DNA from: Acestrorhynchus altus
Lineage: Eukaryota; Chordata; Actinopteri; Characiformes; Acestrorhynchidae
Direction of reading: 5' to 3'
DNA: 64,000 nucleotides
Assembly: GCA_034509495.1 (NCBI GenBank)
Contig: CM067521.1
Location: forward strand, 20,537,984 to 20,601,983
Both the position numbers and the translations under genes were made by a program. This document shows positions 22,301 to 35,340 of this stretch, piece by piece (positions within the stretch are counted from its first letter, which is position 1; each line of letters opens with the position of its first letter). A model generated the notes under the pieces. It made no database searches, had not been told where the DNA came from, and saw only the letters and a program-made list of their open reading frames with translations.

Positions 22301-24390
22301 ATAAGGGATGATCCAGACCATTTGAATAATAGACTTTCGTATCTGGTCTGTGATACATGATGATGTCCTGTAAATGTACATAAATGTGAAAAAAGGAATA
22401 GTGGACTTTAGCTGACCTTAAATCTCCTTGTCGTCTATTTACAGCAGGTTTCTTCAGGACTCTCCTGAGCTTTGTCTCTCTGTGGTGCTAAAGGCAGTGA
22501 AGAACACCCCCATCCCCTCAACCTCTACGTGTATATTTGTAAATGACAGAGATGTATGTAATATACAAAAACGTGTTGAATTATTTATTATAATCTACGT
22601 TTATTTTTCTATTGTGCAATTATTTAAATTCTAACAAAAGCCATTTGTCTGTTTTATGCCATAATTTTCATTCATGTAAAGCCATAATACCAATGAGTTG
22701 TGATATTATTCATCACTCAATTACACTAAACATGTGACAGCTGGACATTATCATGGGGTATTTTTTTTACTATCAATTATAGAGCTTTTAGGTATTTTTT
22801 ACTGTGGTAACCACAGTAGTTTGGATTGGATTCTTTTGGGTGTAGGATGGACAGTGGGCTGGTCAGATGCAGTCTGAGCCATTGTAGATGTTTATAGTTA
22901 ATCCGATTGCCTTGTACGAGATTTTAGGGTCCTGGTGTAGGACTGTAGATCAAGAATGCAGCAGAAAATCGCACAGAAATTAGGTTTGTGTTAATGTGGC
23001 CTTGGAACTTGCTGAGTTAAGGGGCTCAGATTTCTCCAGCTGTGTGCTAACAGGTGCTTGATCTAGGATTGCTATTCCAGGTGGACGAGCAGGTGGTCTC
23101 TTTGGTCTGAAGGATGGTGGATGGCACTGAGGGGAGACTTGTAGTGGTGGACAGGCGTTCATGATGAAGGAGGGCCAGCTGGAGTGAGTTCAGACAGAAC
23201 AGCAGAAGGACATTTACAAGTAGGGATGCAGGAACTTTGTATGTTGGTATTACAGTTTGCAGTTCGATAATGAGATTCATTTTCAGGGTCTGTATCAGTA
23301 GTATTAGTTGCAATTAAAATAGTCACATGTAAATGTGGCCCCCTGGGAGGAAGGATGATGTCAGAGGCAGGGTCGAAAGTGACAACAGCCTGTGCTTTTA
23401 ATTCTCAACAAAATGAGTGCTGCTTCTCAGCAGCCTACAGCGATTAAAGCTGGACTTTCCAGTCTGTCCAGCTTCTTCTCAGAAGCAATTCTGTCCACAG
23501 TCTTCTCCTGTCTTTGCTCCCCTCTATTAGGAGCCCAAGCTGACTCTTGCAGATTAAATGGATGACTGACAGAGAGCGAGGGGGAGAATACTTTGGCTCT
23601 CATGCCACCACCACCATGCAGAATCAGAGGTGAGTTTTAGGAGGGTCCTTGTAATCGTCCTCCTGGCCAGGCTCACGATTCTGCTCATTGCCACTTGCTT
23701 GGCCCAACTTGGCATTCAGAGCCCTGGCAACAGCCTTTCACAGCATTTGGCACTCAAGGGCATGGTGTGGTGCATACCCCCTTCACCCAACTCAGACCAG
23801 TGAACTGGCCTAAGTGAACCGTTCAACTCACCACGCACTTGTATCTAAGCAAGGGAGGAAGCACCAGGGTTGTGGGGAAGAGACTGGAAGACAAAGCAAA
23901 GAGAACTCACACCCAGGGCAGAGTCAGGATGGGAAGGGGACCAGCCTCCATGAAGTGCGGTGGGTGGAGAGTAAAACTGAGGTGAAGGCAAGGGAGGAGG
24001 AGCACTCCAGTTGCTCCCACAACTTTGTAGGTAGTATATGTTGGACTTGTCTGAGCAAGATGGTATTATTTCTAATAAGAAGTGAAAGCTAGTAGGCAGT
24101 TTGAATAATGGATCATTAGGAGATATTAGTGTTCACACATTATTAGACATGTTAACATGCAGATTCAGCTTATTAAATCCATATGTCTCTTGTATCTCTA
24201 ATGAATTTCCTGTCAAATGTGTCGTGAATTGTGGAGGACATTTTGAAATGCCTCTGTAGCAGCTTCTCTCTAGAGTGTCGGGCGAAGAGGGAGTGGGAGT
24301 GAAGGCATGGTAGCTCAAAGTGGAAGGCTGCAGCTTTACGGTTCTGCAGTCTGAAGACAGTCCAGGTTTACTGATTAGTCAGGTTGGTGC
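22301..24390. other. intergenic, nothing recognised
   Basis: No splice-flanked frame, RNA gene or clear repeat. 22430-22690 is AT-rich and could be distal 3' UTR. The frame at 23814-24092 is rich in charged residues but has no domain features. Confidence 0.45.
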
Positions 24391-24399
24391 AATAAAGGG

Positions 24400-24985
24400 G
24401 TCTGTGGGACTGTGAGAACGGTTGGAGAGCAATTGCATCATCTTTTTTGTTTTGGCTTTACGTCCAACTTCAGGAGGAAGAATTTGCGTCGGGTACAGAT
24501 GTTCATTGGTGGCTGTAATTGTCTTTGGGGGTGAGGATGCTTGTATTAGGGCAAGCAAATAACATGGCATTATATAAGAGATACACTGTCCATACAACGC
24601 CACGAGTCTTTGGGCCGTGGAGGTCTGCAACTGTGTTCTCTGGGAGAACCAATACTTCTGGGATGAGTTGGTGTGGCAGAAGTAATCATTCAGCACCAGT
24701 TCTTGACCTCACTAATGATATCATGGCTGTATGCAATCAAATCCTCACAGCCACGTTCCAGTATGTGGTGTAAAGCCTTAGCAGACGAATAGACTGGGAC
24801 GTTGGAAGAGTCACTGCAGTAAATGAAGTGCCCTTGAGCAAGACTCTGAACTGCCCACCGCTCTGGGCATGTGTGCTCACTGCACCCTGGTGTGTGAAGT
24901 CACTAGTGTGTAGGTGTGTATCACTGTGTGAGGATGGGAGGATTAATTCCTGTGTGTGCACAACACAGTGGGTTAAAAAAGTATA
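24400..24985. repeat. degenerate MITE and SINE-tail fragments
   Basis: 'ctgggatgagttggtgtggc', 'ctcactaatgatatcatggc' and 'tgcaatcaaatcctcacagc' resemble the 3' half of a common fish Tc1-derived MITE, also seen at 57360-57440 and 58233-58545. 'gcccttgagcaagactctga' to 'cacagtgggttaaa' (24830-24975) is a SINE-type tail. Confidence 0.5.
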
Positions 24986-26410
24986 ATTACTTACTTACTT
25001 AAACTCTTCTGCATGTCCGAATGATGGAACAGCGGTTTTGAGTATCCAGAACCCATTTTGACCCATTTGACAGTTTAAAAGCAAATAACTGATCAAAGCT
25101 TGGCGTTGTTCGGATTATACTGTGGCCCAGTTTAGCTTTGATTAAACTGCTTCAGTTTTGGTTGAAATAAGGTTGATTCCATGCAGTTAAATATATTTTC
25201 AGTCATGTTTATGTAGCTTTTTGGTTCAGTTTTTGGGCTTGTATCTACTAAGATGACATAGCAACTCCTGTTCTAAACTAAAGATTCTGGACTGGTCTTG
25301 GCTAACTGACCGCATCTAGGGTGAGTGATGGTTATTTGCTTTTTTTTATTTGATTGATTTCTCTCCGAAAAAAAACCTGCTTTTGAAGAAGGTAAGATTT
25401 ATGGAACGATTAGAGATAGCTTAAGCACCTTGCCAATTTCCAGTCCACACTAAAGTAGAAAAACTACAAATTGATGTTTTTTTTGTTTGTTTGTTTTTGC
25501 TATTTATGTTTTTATTTGTTGTTTTTTTTCTGAATGTCAGAATACCTCACATTCTATGGTCTCTCTTCATTTTCTGTTCTAATCATTTTTTGTTTGTTGT
25601 TTTTGTTGTGATTTTATTATAGTTTTCATGTTGATCTTTGTGATTTTTTTGTTGCATCATTTCATTTCTACTGGCAAAATGACAAAATGTCACTATTTGT
25701 GTTTTTTATGATGCTATTTCATGTGCTATATTTGTCAGGGTACGACTTTCATGTTCTCTTTTGAACAGAAGGAATATACACCGTATCTATCAATGACTGT
25801 ATGTTCAATGTGGACAATGTCATTTCATTCCCTTCAATTCTATAATAATGAACCCAGTATCGTCCACCACGTTGTCAAATTTGCGACCAGAGTCCGCGCA
25901 GAGGCAGAGCCTGACTCGCCTTCTCATTTGGTTAGACCGGCCTCTCAAATCATATCGTCTCTGGTTGCCAAAGCTGAGGAGATGGAAATACAGTGTAGAG
26001 AAGAAAATTTGATTGAATATGGGCAGTTCGTTGAAATTAATGGAAATGGGTGGAGTTAATCATCATACTCCAACCAACCAGCAGAGGCACTAGTGGTTTC
26101 ACTTTTGAGAGATGACACACTGTCCATCTTCATATACAGTCACTGATATCTATCATTCATGATGATGAATTTAATAGTCAACCACTAAAAGTGTCGAGGT
26201 CGATGTGTCATTTGAACACTTCTAGCGCAGGTATTGACTCTGTGAGTGAAAGGATTCATAGCAAAGCCATACAGTCTTAATTACAGAGATGGTGCTACTT
26301 ATGTGCGTTAGATTATTATATTGAGGGTCTTAATTAAGGTATCCTCCTGATTTTGTATGTATCAGGTAAAATTCACACTGATGTGTTTTAATGAAAAGGG
26401 AATGACTACA
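24986..26410. other. intergenic, one unexplained open frame
   Basis: T-rich 25330-25720. The frame at 25721-26059 (+) ends in a less AT-rich segment reading AEAEPDSPSHLVRPASQ and SSLVAKAEEMEIQCREE. No family is recognised, no splice signals or start context support it, and it may be a fragment of an unknown element or chance. Confidence 0.35.
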
Positions 26411-26415
26411 CTATT

Positions 26416-27128
26416 AGGCCTTTTCCACCAAAAGAACTCTGATTCTTCTACTGGTTCCGTTTGGGATTATAAGAACCGTGCTTTTTTGTTTTGTTTTGTT
26501 TTTTTTGTTTTGTTTTTTGTGAACCATCGTGCGTTTCCACCAGTTTTAGTGGAACCAAGGATGTACCTCTGAATACGTGATCAGCAGTAAATGGAAGTGA
26601 GAAGATCGTAGTGCGTGTAGACTACCTGCCAGCATTTGTGCCATTACAGATGTTCGTTTTCTCCAAAAAGCAAACATGGATCAATTTTTTGTCCATAAGA
26701 AAACGTAGAGGAATACACTTACGACATACAGTATAGTACAGTACAGTATAGTACAGTATAGTACAGTACAGTATAGTACAGTACAGTACAGTACAGTACA
26801 GTATAGTACAGTACAGTATAGTACAGTACAGTATAGTACAGTACAGTACAGTACAGTACAGTAGAGTATAGTACAGTATAGTACAGTACAGTACAGTACA
26901 GTACAGTATGTCATTGCTCCTGTACAACTAGAGACGCCCACAGCGCTTCGCACTGAAAAACCTACTAATCTTTGGTTCCCACTGCGAACACACCTGTCAG
27001 GTTCTGCATCCTACTGTTGTTTGTGGAAATGGTTCAAAAACGCCACAGAACGGTTCAAAATTCAAATTCAACTCAAACGGTTCGGGAACCAGAATGGAAC
27101 CAGTTCCAAGTTGGTGGAAAAGGGCCCT
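26416..27128. mobile_element. non-autonomous DNA element with TIRs
   Basis: The left end 'aggccttttccaccaaaaga' and the reverse complement of the right end (agggcccttttccaccaact) match as imperfect terminal inverted repeats. Subterminal 'ctggttccgtttggg' and 'caaacggttcgggaacc' also mirror each other. The interior holds the pentanucleotide array 26726-26909 and no transposase. A target-site duplication is not obvious, so the superfamily is left open. Confidence 0.65.
26726..26909 (+). repeat. pentanucleotide array (AGTAC/AGTAT)n
   Basis: Period 5 with two unit variants, AGTAC and AGTAT, alternating irregularly for about 184 bases. The repeat creates the TVLYCTVLYC frames on the minus strand. 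Confidence 0.95.
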
Positions 27129-27129
27129 G

Positions 27130-29500
27130 TATTTGCTGTGTGTGTTTATATTACTGCTGTTGCATGAAAATCACTACAACTTGAGGACTGACTGACCTTT
27201 TTGTGCCTGATACACTGATAGGTGTGTATTTGGGAGTTGTGTTCACTAACGGCCTTAAAAATACAGATGCATTTACTGTGAACTCAGTGTTACTGTGCAT
27301 CAGTCACATCTGTTACACTTTATTTGAAGGCTACAGAAGTTCAAAAAGCATGAATAGCACAGTTTCGAATAAAGCAAACATGCAAACTTAAGAAACTGTC
27401 CATGGAATAGCCTTCAACAGGCATTCAGTTTCATTCACAATATTAGTGTTTTTGCCAACATTACACCCAACAGCTGTATGATGTCATTTGCACAATGCCA
27501 TATTCACAGTTGTCAATAGTGGCAAAAATGCTAATATTATGATGTGTGATGTCACCTTGTCACAAACGGTAATGTTGAAACCAACTTCGTGATGTCATTT
27601 GTGTAACACTAACCGATAGTTTCATCTTCCTTCACTGTTAGCAACATTATCATTGTTGTTGGAACTGTTTCTTTAATGTTTGCTTCCTCAGGTGCTCTGA
27701 TAAGGATTTCTGTTTAGTTTTGTTTATATTGTTTAAGGGGACAAACAATTATGACGTCCACACTGACCACAAGGCTGATTAATGAGACTTATTTGTTTGT
27801 CTTTAGCATTTGTGATATGTGTCGCAGGTTATTTTGGTTTGCTTATTTAACTGTTGTGTTTGTTTGTTTGTCTTTTGCAGTACATATGCAGACACTCACA
27901 TTAATTGTTATTGCCATTAATGAAGTGATAGTATTATTAAAGCCCATCCATATCCCATGATGTGCAGATTAAATATAGGCCATCTAAGCAGTGTTATCTT
28001 TTGTATTTATTATATTTCCCAAGGGTTGTTTTTTTTTTCCAATGGTTTCAATCCCTATTTATATAAGCCTTTGTATGTGTGTTACGTCTGCCATTTAAGC
28101 CGGCCTCTGTAATGATACACAACTGCAGTTTTACGATTCTTGTATCGGATCACATAAGGGAATAATATTAATGCAATAAAGCCTAACTTAATATAGTCGG
28201 CTGTTTGTTTTCTGTATGCATTTCTCCAACAAATCTTCTTTTATCATGACCTTAATATGTTTAAGTAGGACAGCCTGAAAGATTAATCCAGTGAAACCAG
28301 TGCACTTTAGTCTTAGTGCAGGGGGGGCTTACTGACGGCTCTCGCTGTGTCACTTGCACCACCCTTCACTGAGACTTCGTCACAGCATACGTCTACATGC
28401 TGTGTGGAATGAATCTCTAGCTATGAAGATTTTTAGAGAACCAGTACTAACCTAGAATTTCTGTACGTCTTAATAGACTTTACAACAATCAGAAGAACCA
28501 CCTTTGGCTTTTACAGAACCTTTCAATCAAATTAAATTCCAATGAAAAGGACCGTTTTTTGTAAATCCATTGGGATGACTTATCTAGAAATGACATTCCA
28601 GGAATGTTCTGAAAATATGTGACACATATTTGTTGTTAGAATGTTTCTTCCACAGGATTCCCAGACAAAACTAAAATTATGGGAACATCTGGACTTTCCC
28701 AATGCTAAACACAATAAATGTGTGTGAAAAAGCCGGTTGTGAAAGGCCTATATTGGATTAAGAAATCCAATAAATTAAGAAAGAAATGTTAACATTAAAA
28801 CATTCTAAGAGCTTAAATTGAAATATTCAGAACATTCACATGACATACATTTCTGGAAATTACCATCTGGGCCTTCCGGGCATGTGCTGAGGGTCCTCAC
28901 TGGATGGCTTTTACGAAGTTTCACAGACAATGCAACAAATCAACACATTAGAGAAGTTGTTTTTTCAAGATGTAAATAATATAGTAGATATAACGATTAT
29001 GTGCAAAAATGCTCAAATTCTGTTTTATAAAATGATTTACGTCCCATTTAAATTAAATGCACTGGTTTTCCTTTTATATGGGACCAATAAGCTTTTATTG
29101 ACTGGTTTATGGCACTGGCAATGGATCACAAAACCCACATATTGTAGGAATGTTGTAAGACTGTAACGAAAGCACTGTAGTTATCCTTGAGTCTTACCCA
29201 ATAGTGCTGTCCTCTCATTGTGTCCTGTCAGTGCAATGTGCTGGTAACAAGCTGAAGAGCCTTGCCCCCACTCAGTAATCCATTAGTTTCCCTTCTGATG
29301 TGATTTTATCTTTAGTTTGGCGCAGCTTGTTTAGTTTGTTTTCCAAATGATGGAGAAAAATGTTTGTTTTTTTTTTCGTGTGCTGAGTGTGAGCTTCTCT
29401 ACTGCAGGCGTAGTTCCCGTAGCAATCTATATTCCTATCAGAGTCTGGAGGTGATGAGCTGCTCTCCAGTATCAACAACACCGTATTCTCCTCATGATGC
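27130..29500. other. intergenic, nothing coding recognised
   Basis: AT-rich. 'aatgcaataaagcctaac' at 28171-28188 contains a canonical AATAAA (28175-28180) with downstream 'ggctgtttgttttctg', a possible distal poly(A) site of the upstream gene or chance. Confidence 0.4.
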
Positions 29501-29505
29501 TACTA

Positions 29506-30015
29506 CAGGGGTTGGACAATGAAACTGAAACACCTGTCATTGTAGTGTGAGAGGTTTCATGGCTAAATTGGAGCAGCCTGGTGGCCAATCTTCATTAATT
29601 GCACCAGTTAGAGCAGAGTGTGAAGGTTCAATTAGCAGGTAAGAGAACAGTTTAGCTCAAAATATTGCAATGAACACAACATTATGGGGGACATACCAGA
29701 GTTCAAAAGAGGACAAATTGTTGGTGCACGTCTTGCTGGCGCATCTGTGACCAAGACAGCAAGTCTTTGTGATGTATCAAGAGCCACGGTATCCAGGGTA
29801 ATTTCAGCACCACCAAGAAGAACCAACCACATCCAACAGGATTAACTGTGGATGCAAGAGGAAGCTGTCTGGAAGGGATGTTTGGGTGCTAACACGGATT
29901 TTTTCCAAAAAATGTCATTCCCAAGACGAATTGACGCTGTATTGGCCATAAAAAGGAGGCTCTAGTACACCATACTAATATTTATTGTGGTCTAAAACCA
30001 GTTTCATTGTCCGTG
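29506..30015 (+). mobile_element. internally deleted Tc1-like element, copy 1
   Basis: The left end is 'caggggttggacaatgaaac' and the degenerate right end 'gtttcattgtccgtg', flanked by TA (29504-29505 and 30016-30017), the Tc1/mariner target. It keeps the N-terminal transposase region (around 29690-29860, helix-turn-helix part) and the extreme 3' end (gacgaattgacgctgtattg), but the catalytic region is absent. It resembles a fish Tc1-like family I know. The second copy at 59594-60120 shares the same deletion. Confidence 0.8.
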
Positions 30016-30017
30016 TA

Positions 30018-32580
30018 TATGCTTCTCTAGTGGCCAGAATTTATGTAGGCCTATAGTTTGCTAATGAATTTCTTACATTTTTCTTGGTGGGGGGGTGTAG
30101 TTGGTGTTCATGGTTTGTCACATCGATGTACTGAACTCATTATTCAACTATGCCAAGGACAACAGTTTACCATTCTAGACCCCCTTTTAAACAGTGAAAT
30201 GTGCATTTGGAAGTGAGGTCAGCAAATGATGGTCTAACCTCGCAAATGTCAGTCTTTGTACGTTCCTCAACACTGAAACTGCAACACCAACAATGCAATG
30301 CATCTCACAGGCCCATTAGTTCACAAATACAGTAGCTCACTGCAGGCTCAAGGCCATTCTGTTGACTTCCTGTCACAGTCTATTCACAGCGAACACACTG
30401 GGAATATTAAACCAGAGTTTTGACTCTGGGGCAGAATGAATGTGCATCAAATTAAGCAGCACGATGCTGTTTTGTGTAGTTCGCACAAGTCTCCTCCCGT
30501 CTCTCTACTCTGTCTACTCTAATATCCTGGATGAAGCATGAGAGCACGCAGGGCAGTCGCTAAAGAACTGCAGTGCTGGAGTGTGCATCGCTTTGGCTGT
30601 GTACTCTAGCATCTCGAGTTCAAATCAAACAATGATTATGAGGTTAAAATACGGAATGACAGCTTTAATTTCACTGTATTTACATCTGCATCTATATTTG
30701 AGTCGACCACAGAGGAATTGCTGCTCATTGTAGATGGAGCCAAAGCAAGAAGCTAAAGTAAAGGCTTCGGGTTGGTCTAAAGGTTCTAGGGTTTGCATTT
30801 GGAGCTTGTTAGTGCCACACGAGGACCGAAGATGATGCTTGTTAGTGCTGGTAACGCAGGGCATCAAAAGGCTGGAAAATCAGAGTCGAGCCTAAAACAA
30901 CAAGAGGAAAACCTAGGATGCAAAAGGCAGTAAGTGTTTGGACACTGGTTGGTGTCATAATTATTGGGACATCTGTTCATTCACTGTGTATTCCCAAATC
31001 AAGGGTCTTGAATAGAGTTGATCCTGCTTTTGTTGGAGTAACTGATTTTGGAGCATTGTTCCACTTCTCTGCAGCTCAATGCTGGAGGGGTTTATAGCCC
31101 TCGAGGCCACACTTGGTTATGATGCCAATAGGTTCATGTTTATCGATCATGTAATTTGTCTTTATATGCATGGATGTTATAAACCTTCATTTTTGACACA
31201 GTGTGAATCTTGCAGTTCTTTGGTCCAATAGAAATGCTCCAATATGAGAAAAAATCTTGTCACATTGACTTTCACTGAATGCTGAGATGGTTCTGTCTTC
31301 TATAAAGTTACAGTTTTGGAGGTTTCCAGATGCTTATTCAGTTGATTCTGAAGCACAGTAAAGCATCTGCACTAGGTGAGGCCTGCGGGTCACCTGAGCC
31401 AGTTACTGTTGGCTTACCATCACCATAGTGACCCACCTCACATGACTGTAACTTGAACTAGTGTAGCAGATCACCTGCAAGCCTGATTACCCACAATCCT
31501 ACTGCCCTCCTGGTCCTTATACTGCTTTAAGGGTGAGTGTTCAAGCTTATACCATACGGTCAAACCATTCACTACCCGGGGAAGGGTTGGACACACATTG
31601 CCTTATTTTAAAATTTGAGTTTTTATGTCTTTAGAATAAATTTAATTCATTCTGGCAATTAGAAAATAAAACATCTGTACCTGTAGCTCAGCACTATTAA
31701 TGATTACATTATTATTCTTTTTCTGTTGTTAAGGTTGAGTTGGCAATAAAACAATTAATGACCAAATGGAGAATGGTCCAATCAGAGTGCTGTTTCCTGT
31801 AGTGTCTGGGTTGATGCAACCAAACAATATCCCCAATTGGTTAGGGCTTCATGAGCAGAACTGAAGACCTAAATACATTGAGATGAACCACAGTTCTGAT
31901 ATAGGGTGGGTGGGACCAATCCAATGAGAAAAATGTGACTCTAGGCCTTCCCCAGGTTCTAGCTAGGTATTTTACAACCTTCATATGTCAGTATTTAATC
32001 TAGAACACCCAAAGCATTCCAGTGCACTGATGATAGACTGGTGCTCACATAGTACTATGTTTTCATTCTTCTTTTTAACAGTTTTAGTTTTACGTTTTAA
32101 GATTTCTGGCCTGAACTGAAGGCCTTTATCAGAATATGACCTGTGGTTAATCTAATCACTGTAGCGTATAAGTTCATTACACTCCATTTATATTGAATTT
32201 ACAATGATTCCTGTGGGAAATGATGCACACATTGAAATGAAAGAAATTCAACACGCCACCTTTTTAGTGTACAAACACTAAAGCGCAGTAATGCACACGT
32301 GCTGCAACCAGACAAGCCAGTGGTGTGTTTACAGCCCTGGTGGTTTTCAAACACATACCTAGACCTTCTCCTCAAGATGAAAGCAATGGCTTACAGTTAA
32401 GCTCCAGCCTTTCACCCTGCAGGCCGAAGGCTTCCCACAGGACTCTCTTCACATCCCCTGAAATACAACATACACTATATTCAGCCATGAAAGACTTAAA
32501 CACTGCAATAAGCAACCGCATTATGATCTTTGCTTTCTTTTCAGTTTTCTTTTAGTAGGAAACTCTATGCCAAGGTCACC
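30018..32580. other. intergenic, nothing coding recognised
   Basis: A dispersed 'tggtccaatagaaatgctcc' core copy lies at 31221-31240. No exon, RNA gene or other repeat identified. Confidence 0.45.
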
Positions 32581-32597
32581 CTGCAGGTCGCTGCTGT

Positions 32598-32745
32598 CCA
32601 ACCATGTATCTCCAAAATCACGACTTTACATCCAAAAATGTTCTTACATCGGACTGTAAGTTAATATAAAATAAGAGTAACTAAAAGTGACTTTTGGGCA
32701 TTTCTATTGGTCTATTCATCCAGAAGAATTGACACAATGTGCCGA
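32598..32745. repeat. dispersed 'ctattggtc' repeat fragment
   Basis: 'accatgtatctccaaaatca' followed by 'gggcatttctattggtctat' has the same order of blocks as the fuller palindromic copy at 42265-42605. Confidence 0.6.
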
Positions 32746-32840
32746 GCAGCTACAGGGTTCAAATCGAAGAGGACACCAAAAATTGGTCGAAAAACCAGAG
32801 ACGTGGTTTTCACTGCACAGCAGCAATTAATACTCTAGAC

Positions 32841-33023
32841 CAGTATTTCTCAACCCTGTTCCTGGAGGCATCCCTGCTCTGCATATTTTAGAGCTTACAC
32901 TACTCCCAACACACCTGGTTCAACTAATCAGCTCATTAACCAGCCTTTCAGAGCTGCAGCAGTGTGTTAAAGCTAAAATGTGCAGGGCAGGGGTGCCTCC
33001 AGGACCAGGGTTGAAAAACACTC
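32841..33023. mobile_element. hAT-like palindromic MITE
   Basis: Left end 'tctcaaccctgttcctggag' and right end 'ctccaggaccagggttgaaa' form long inverted repeats of about 40 bases, extending inward to 'ccctgctctgca' and 'tgcagggcagggg'. 183 bp, no coding capacity. I recognise it as a common fish hAT-type foldback element; a target duplication is not evident in this copy. Confidence 0.75.
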
Positions 33024-34785
33024 AAATAAACACAGACAAGGATATTACATTTATGTGGATATTACTCGATGTGTTGTTTGGATGACGTGTACAACGGTTA
33101 GTTCCAGCTGTGCAAGCTGATTGGTTGAAAAGTGTTTGGCAGTTTATTTTTACATTGATTGCAGACCAGCTACAGCCTATTAAGGCAATGGCTTTATTAA
33201 TTCAGCGCTTGTTGACTCGTCAGGAGGCATTCGGACATGATTAGAGTGGGGAAATAGGTAAATTAATGACAGAGACACTGTCTGTGTGACTCTGAGACTC
33301 GTGAGGTTGGCCAATCATATGACTCAGCCCTCTACCCGGTCGGAGATCACAAGAATTCACAATAATAAAAGACAATTTGGACAAAATAAAGGGTGAGTGG
33401 GAAACATTTTGGTCTGTGTAAGGAACTGGAGAAGAAGCTGCTGGCTGTGCAGTGAGTGAGTGGAGTTGGTTACTGTGTGTCTTTACTCTGCTCCTCTAAG
33501 AGGCTCATTGGTTTTACACATTATACAGTAACATTGGCTGAGTTTGAGTCTGATATGATAACAACACACAGTCTGACAACATATATCGCAGGTTTTAACA
33601 GCCACGCACAAGTACAGAATTTCACCACCAATAGATTTGACATGATGATATTTGGCAGTTCTGACCTAATTCAGTTGCTGCTCTGAAAGGTATCAATTTT
33701 GGTACCCAACCCTAATCATAATCACATACTTTTCATTATTGCAAGATGTCCTGTGTCATAATTACTACGTATTGCTTTTACGATATAATTTCTCATAATA
33801 AGAAAATACTTCTCACACCCACAAGATGTTTTACCATAATTGTGGTTTGTCAGCTTTATGACATAATATTTCATCATAATGATGCATCTTCTCATAATTA
33901 CAAATGTTCTTTGACATTACGGCATATCTCGTTATGAGATACTTTCTTGTGACAAAGAGATGTTCTGTATCATAATTATCCCCTTATTTTTGTGTCATAA
34001 TATTCCAACTTAATGACACTTTTTATAATTACAAGATGTTCTGTGCCATTATTACAACATAAGTTATATATCTCTGCTGTCCAATGAAAACCATGTATCT
34101 CCATTTTTGTACATTTTTCTCTATGGTTCAAACCCTCTAGCTGCCCTGAATACTGTGTAAATTGTCCTGGATGAATAGAATGACCAATAGAATTGCTCTA
34201 AAATGAACAAAATAAGCTTATTTTAACATTCTGGAGATACAGTGACTATATGTAGGTTTTTATGACATTGGTTGACATTGAATTGTGAGCTGAATGATCT
34301 GTGTGCACAGCTACCTAAACACCCAGTTAATATACATAACTATGCATAACATTTGCATCTGAAGAATCAAACTCAGAGCAGAAAGCCCACAGAGATGTGA
34401 AAGTGCTGCTGTTGTGAGGACTGAAGGGTTTGTCCACTGAGAGAATGGCCCTTCAGGCTGTGAGTGAACTACGCTGCACTGAGCTGCTCTGCTTTTCTGG
34501 CTGAAGCCTGTTCTCCTCTGAAAGAATAGCAAGTGTGTGTGGTGGAGCCGGAGCGGCATTCCCGAACAGGAACTTTAACGGAGAGAAAGAAGCTCCACTG
34601 AAATGAATGGAGTCTTATCTGGAGCATCACACATCACAGGGGGAGGGAGCTGACATTCAGACCAGTTTTACACCAGTCTATGTGTATCTATAAGTTATGC
34701 TACCAGTTCTCCCACACCGAGCACTGTTTCACCTTTGATTCCACACCTCACAGTTCACACAAACACACACTGACACACTGTTCTA
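33024..34785. other. intergenic, AT-rich
   Basis: 33715-34060 has repeated 'cataattac' and 'acaagatgttctgt' motifs (loose repeat). 34080-34260 is another palindromic 'gaccaatagaattgctc' family copy. Nothing coding recognised. Confidence 0.5.
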
Positions 34786-34789
34786 CTCT

Positions 34790-35148
34790 GAGACGGGTCA
34801 GTTCTGCTCTGAGTCTGGAAAGTTCTACTGAGACTGGTCATATATTCTCTAATACTGGTTGGTTCTGCTGAGACTGGTCAGATCTGCTCTAATACTGGTC
34901 AGATCTACTCTAATACTTGTCAGTTTTGCTGAGACTGGTCAGGTTTACTCTATTACTGGTCAGGTTTACTCCAATACTGGTCAGTTCTGCTGAGACTGGT
35001 CAGGTTTACTCTATTACTGGACAGGTTTACTCCAATACTGGTCAGTTCTGCTGAGACTGGTCAGGTTTACTCTAATACTGGTCAGATCTGCTGAAACTGG
35101 TCAGATCAACTCTAATACTGGTCAGATCTGTTCTAATACTGGTCAGCT
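34790..35148 (+). repeat. minisatellite, 19-21 bp unit, upstream of prickle promoter
   Basis: About 17 copies of units such as 'actggtcaggtttactctaa' and 'actggtcagttctgctgag' (lengths 21 and 19) run to within about 30 bases of the TATA-like element of the prickle promoter. Confidence 0.9.
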
Positions 35149-35180
35149 GCCCCTTCACCCCGCTCAGTGGCTCGGTGTGC

Positions 35181-35233
35181 CTTTTATAGTAGAAGCCCCG
35201 CCCCCGGGTGTGAGTTAAGAACTGGTGACCAAT
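35181..35233 (+). promoter_or_regulatory. prickle2: candidate prickle promoter (TATA-like, GC box, CCAAT)
   Basis: A TATA-like 'cttttatag' lies at 35181-35189, a GC box 'ccccgccccc' at 35196-35205 and CCAAT at 35229-35233, all 108-160 bases before the start codon at 35341. The order of motifs is not the textbook one, so transcription may start either just after the TATA-like box or further down. Inference from motif content only. Confidence 0.45.
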
Positions 35234-35340
35234 CGCAGCAGAGAAGGTGGGGCTTGTGGAAGTACGGGAGGGGCCATTGATGCCCCTCCAAGCAGCTGAG
35301 AGTGCTGAGTGCTGAAGTTCAGCCCGGCTCCTGCTCCACC

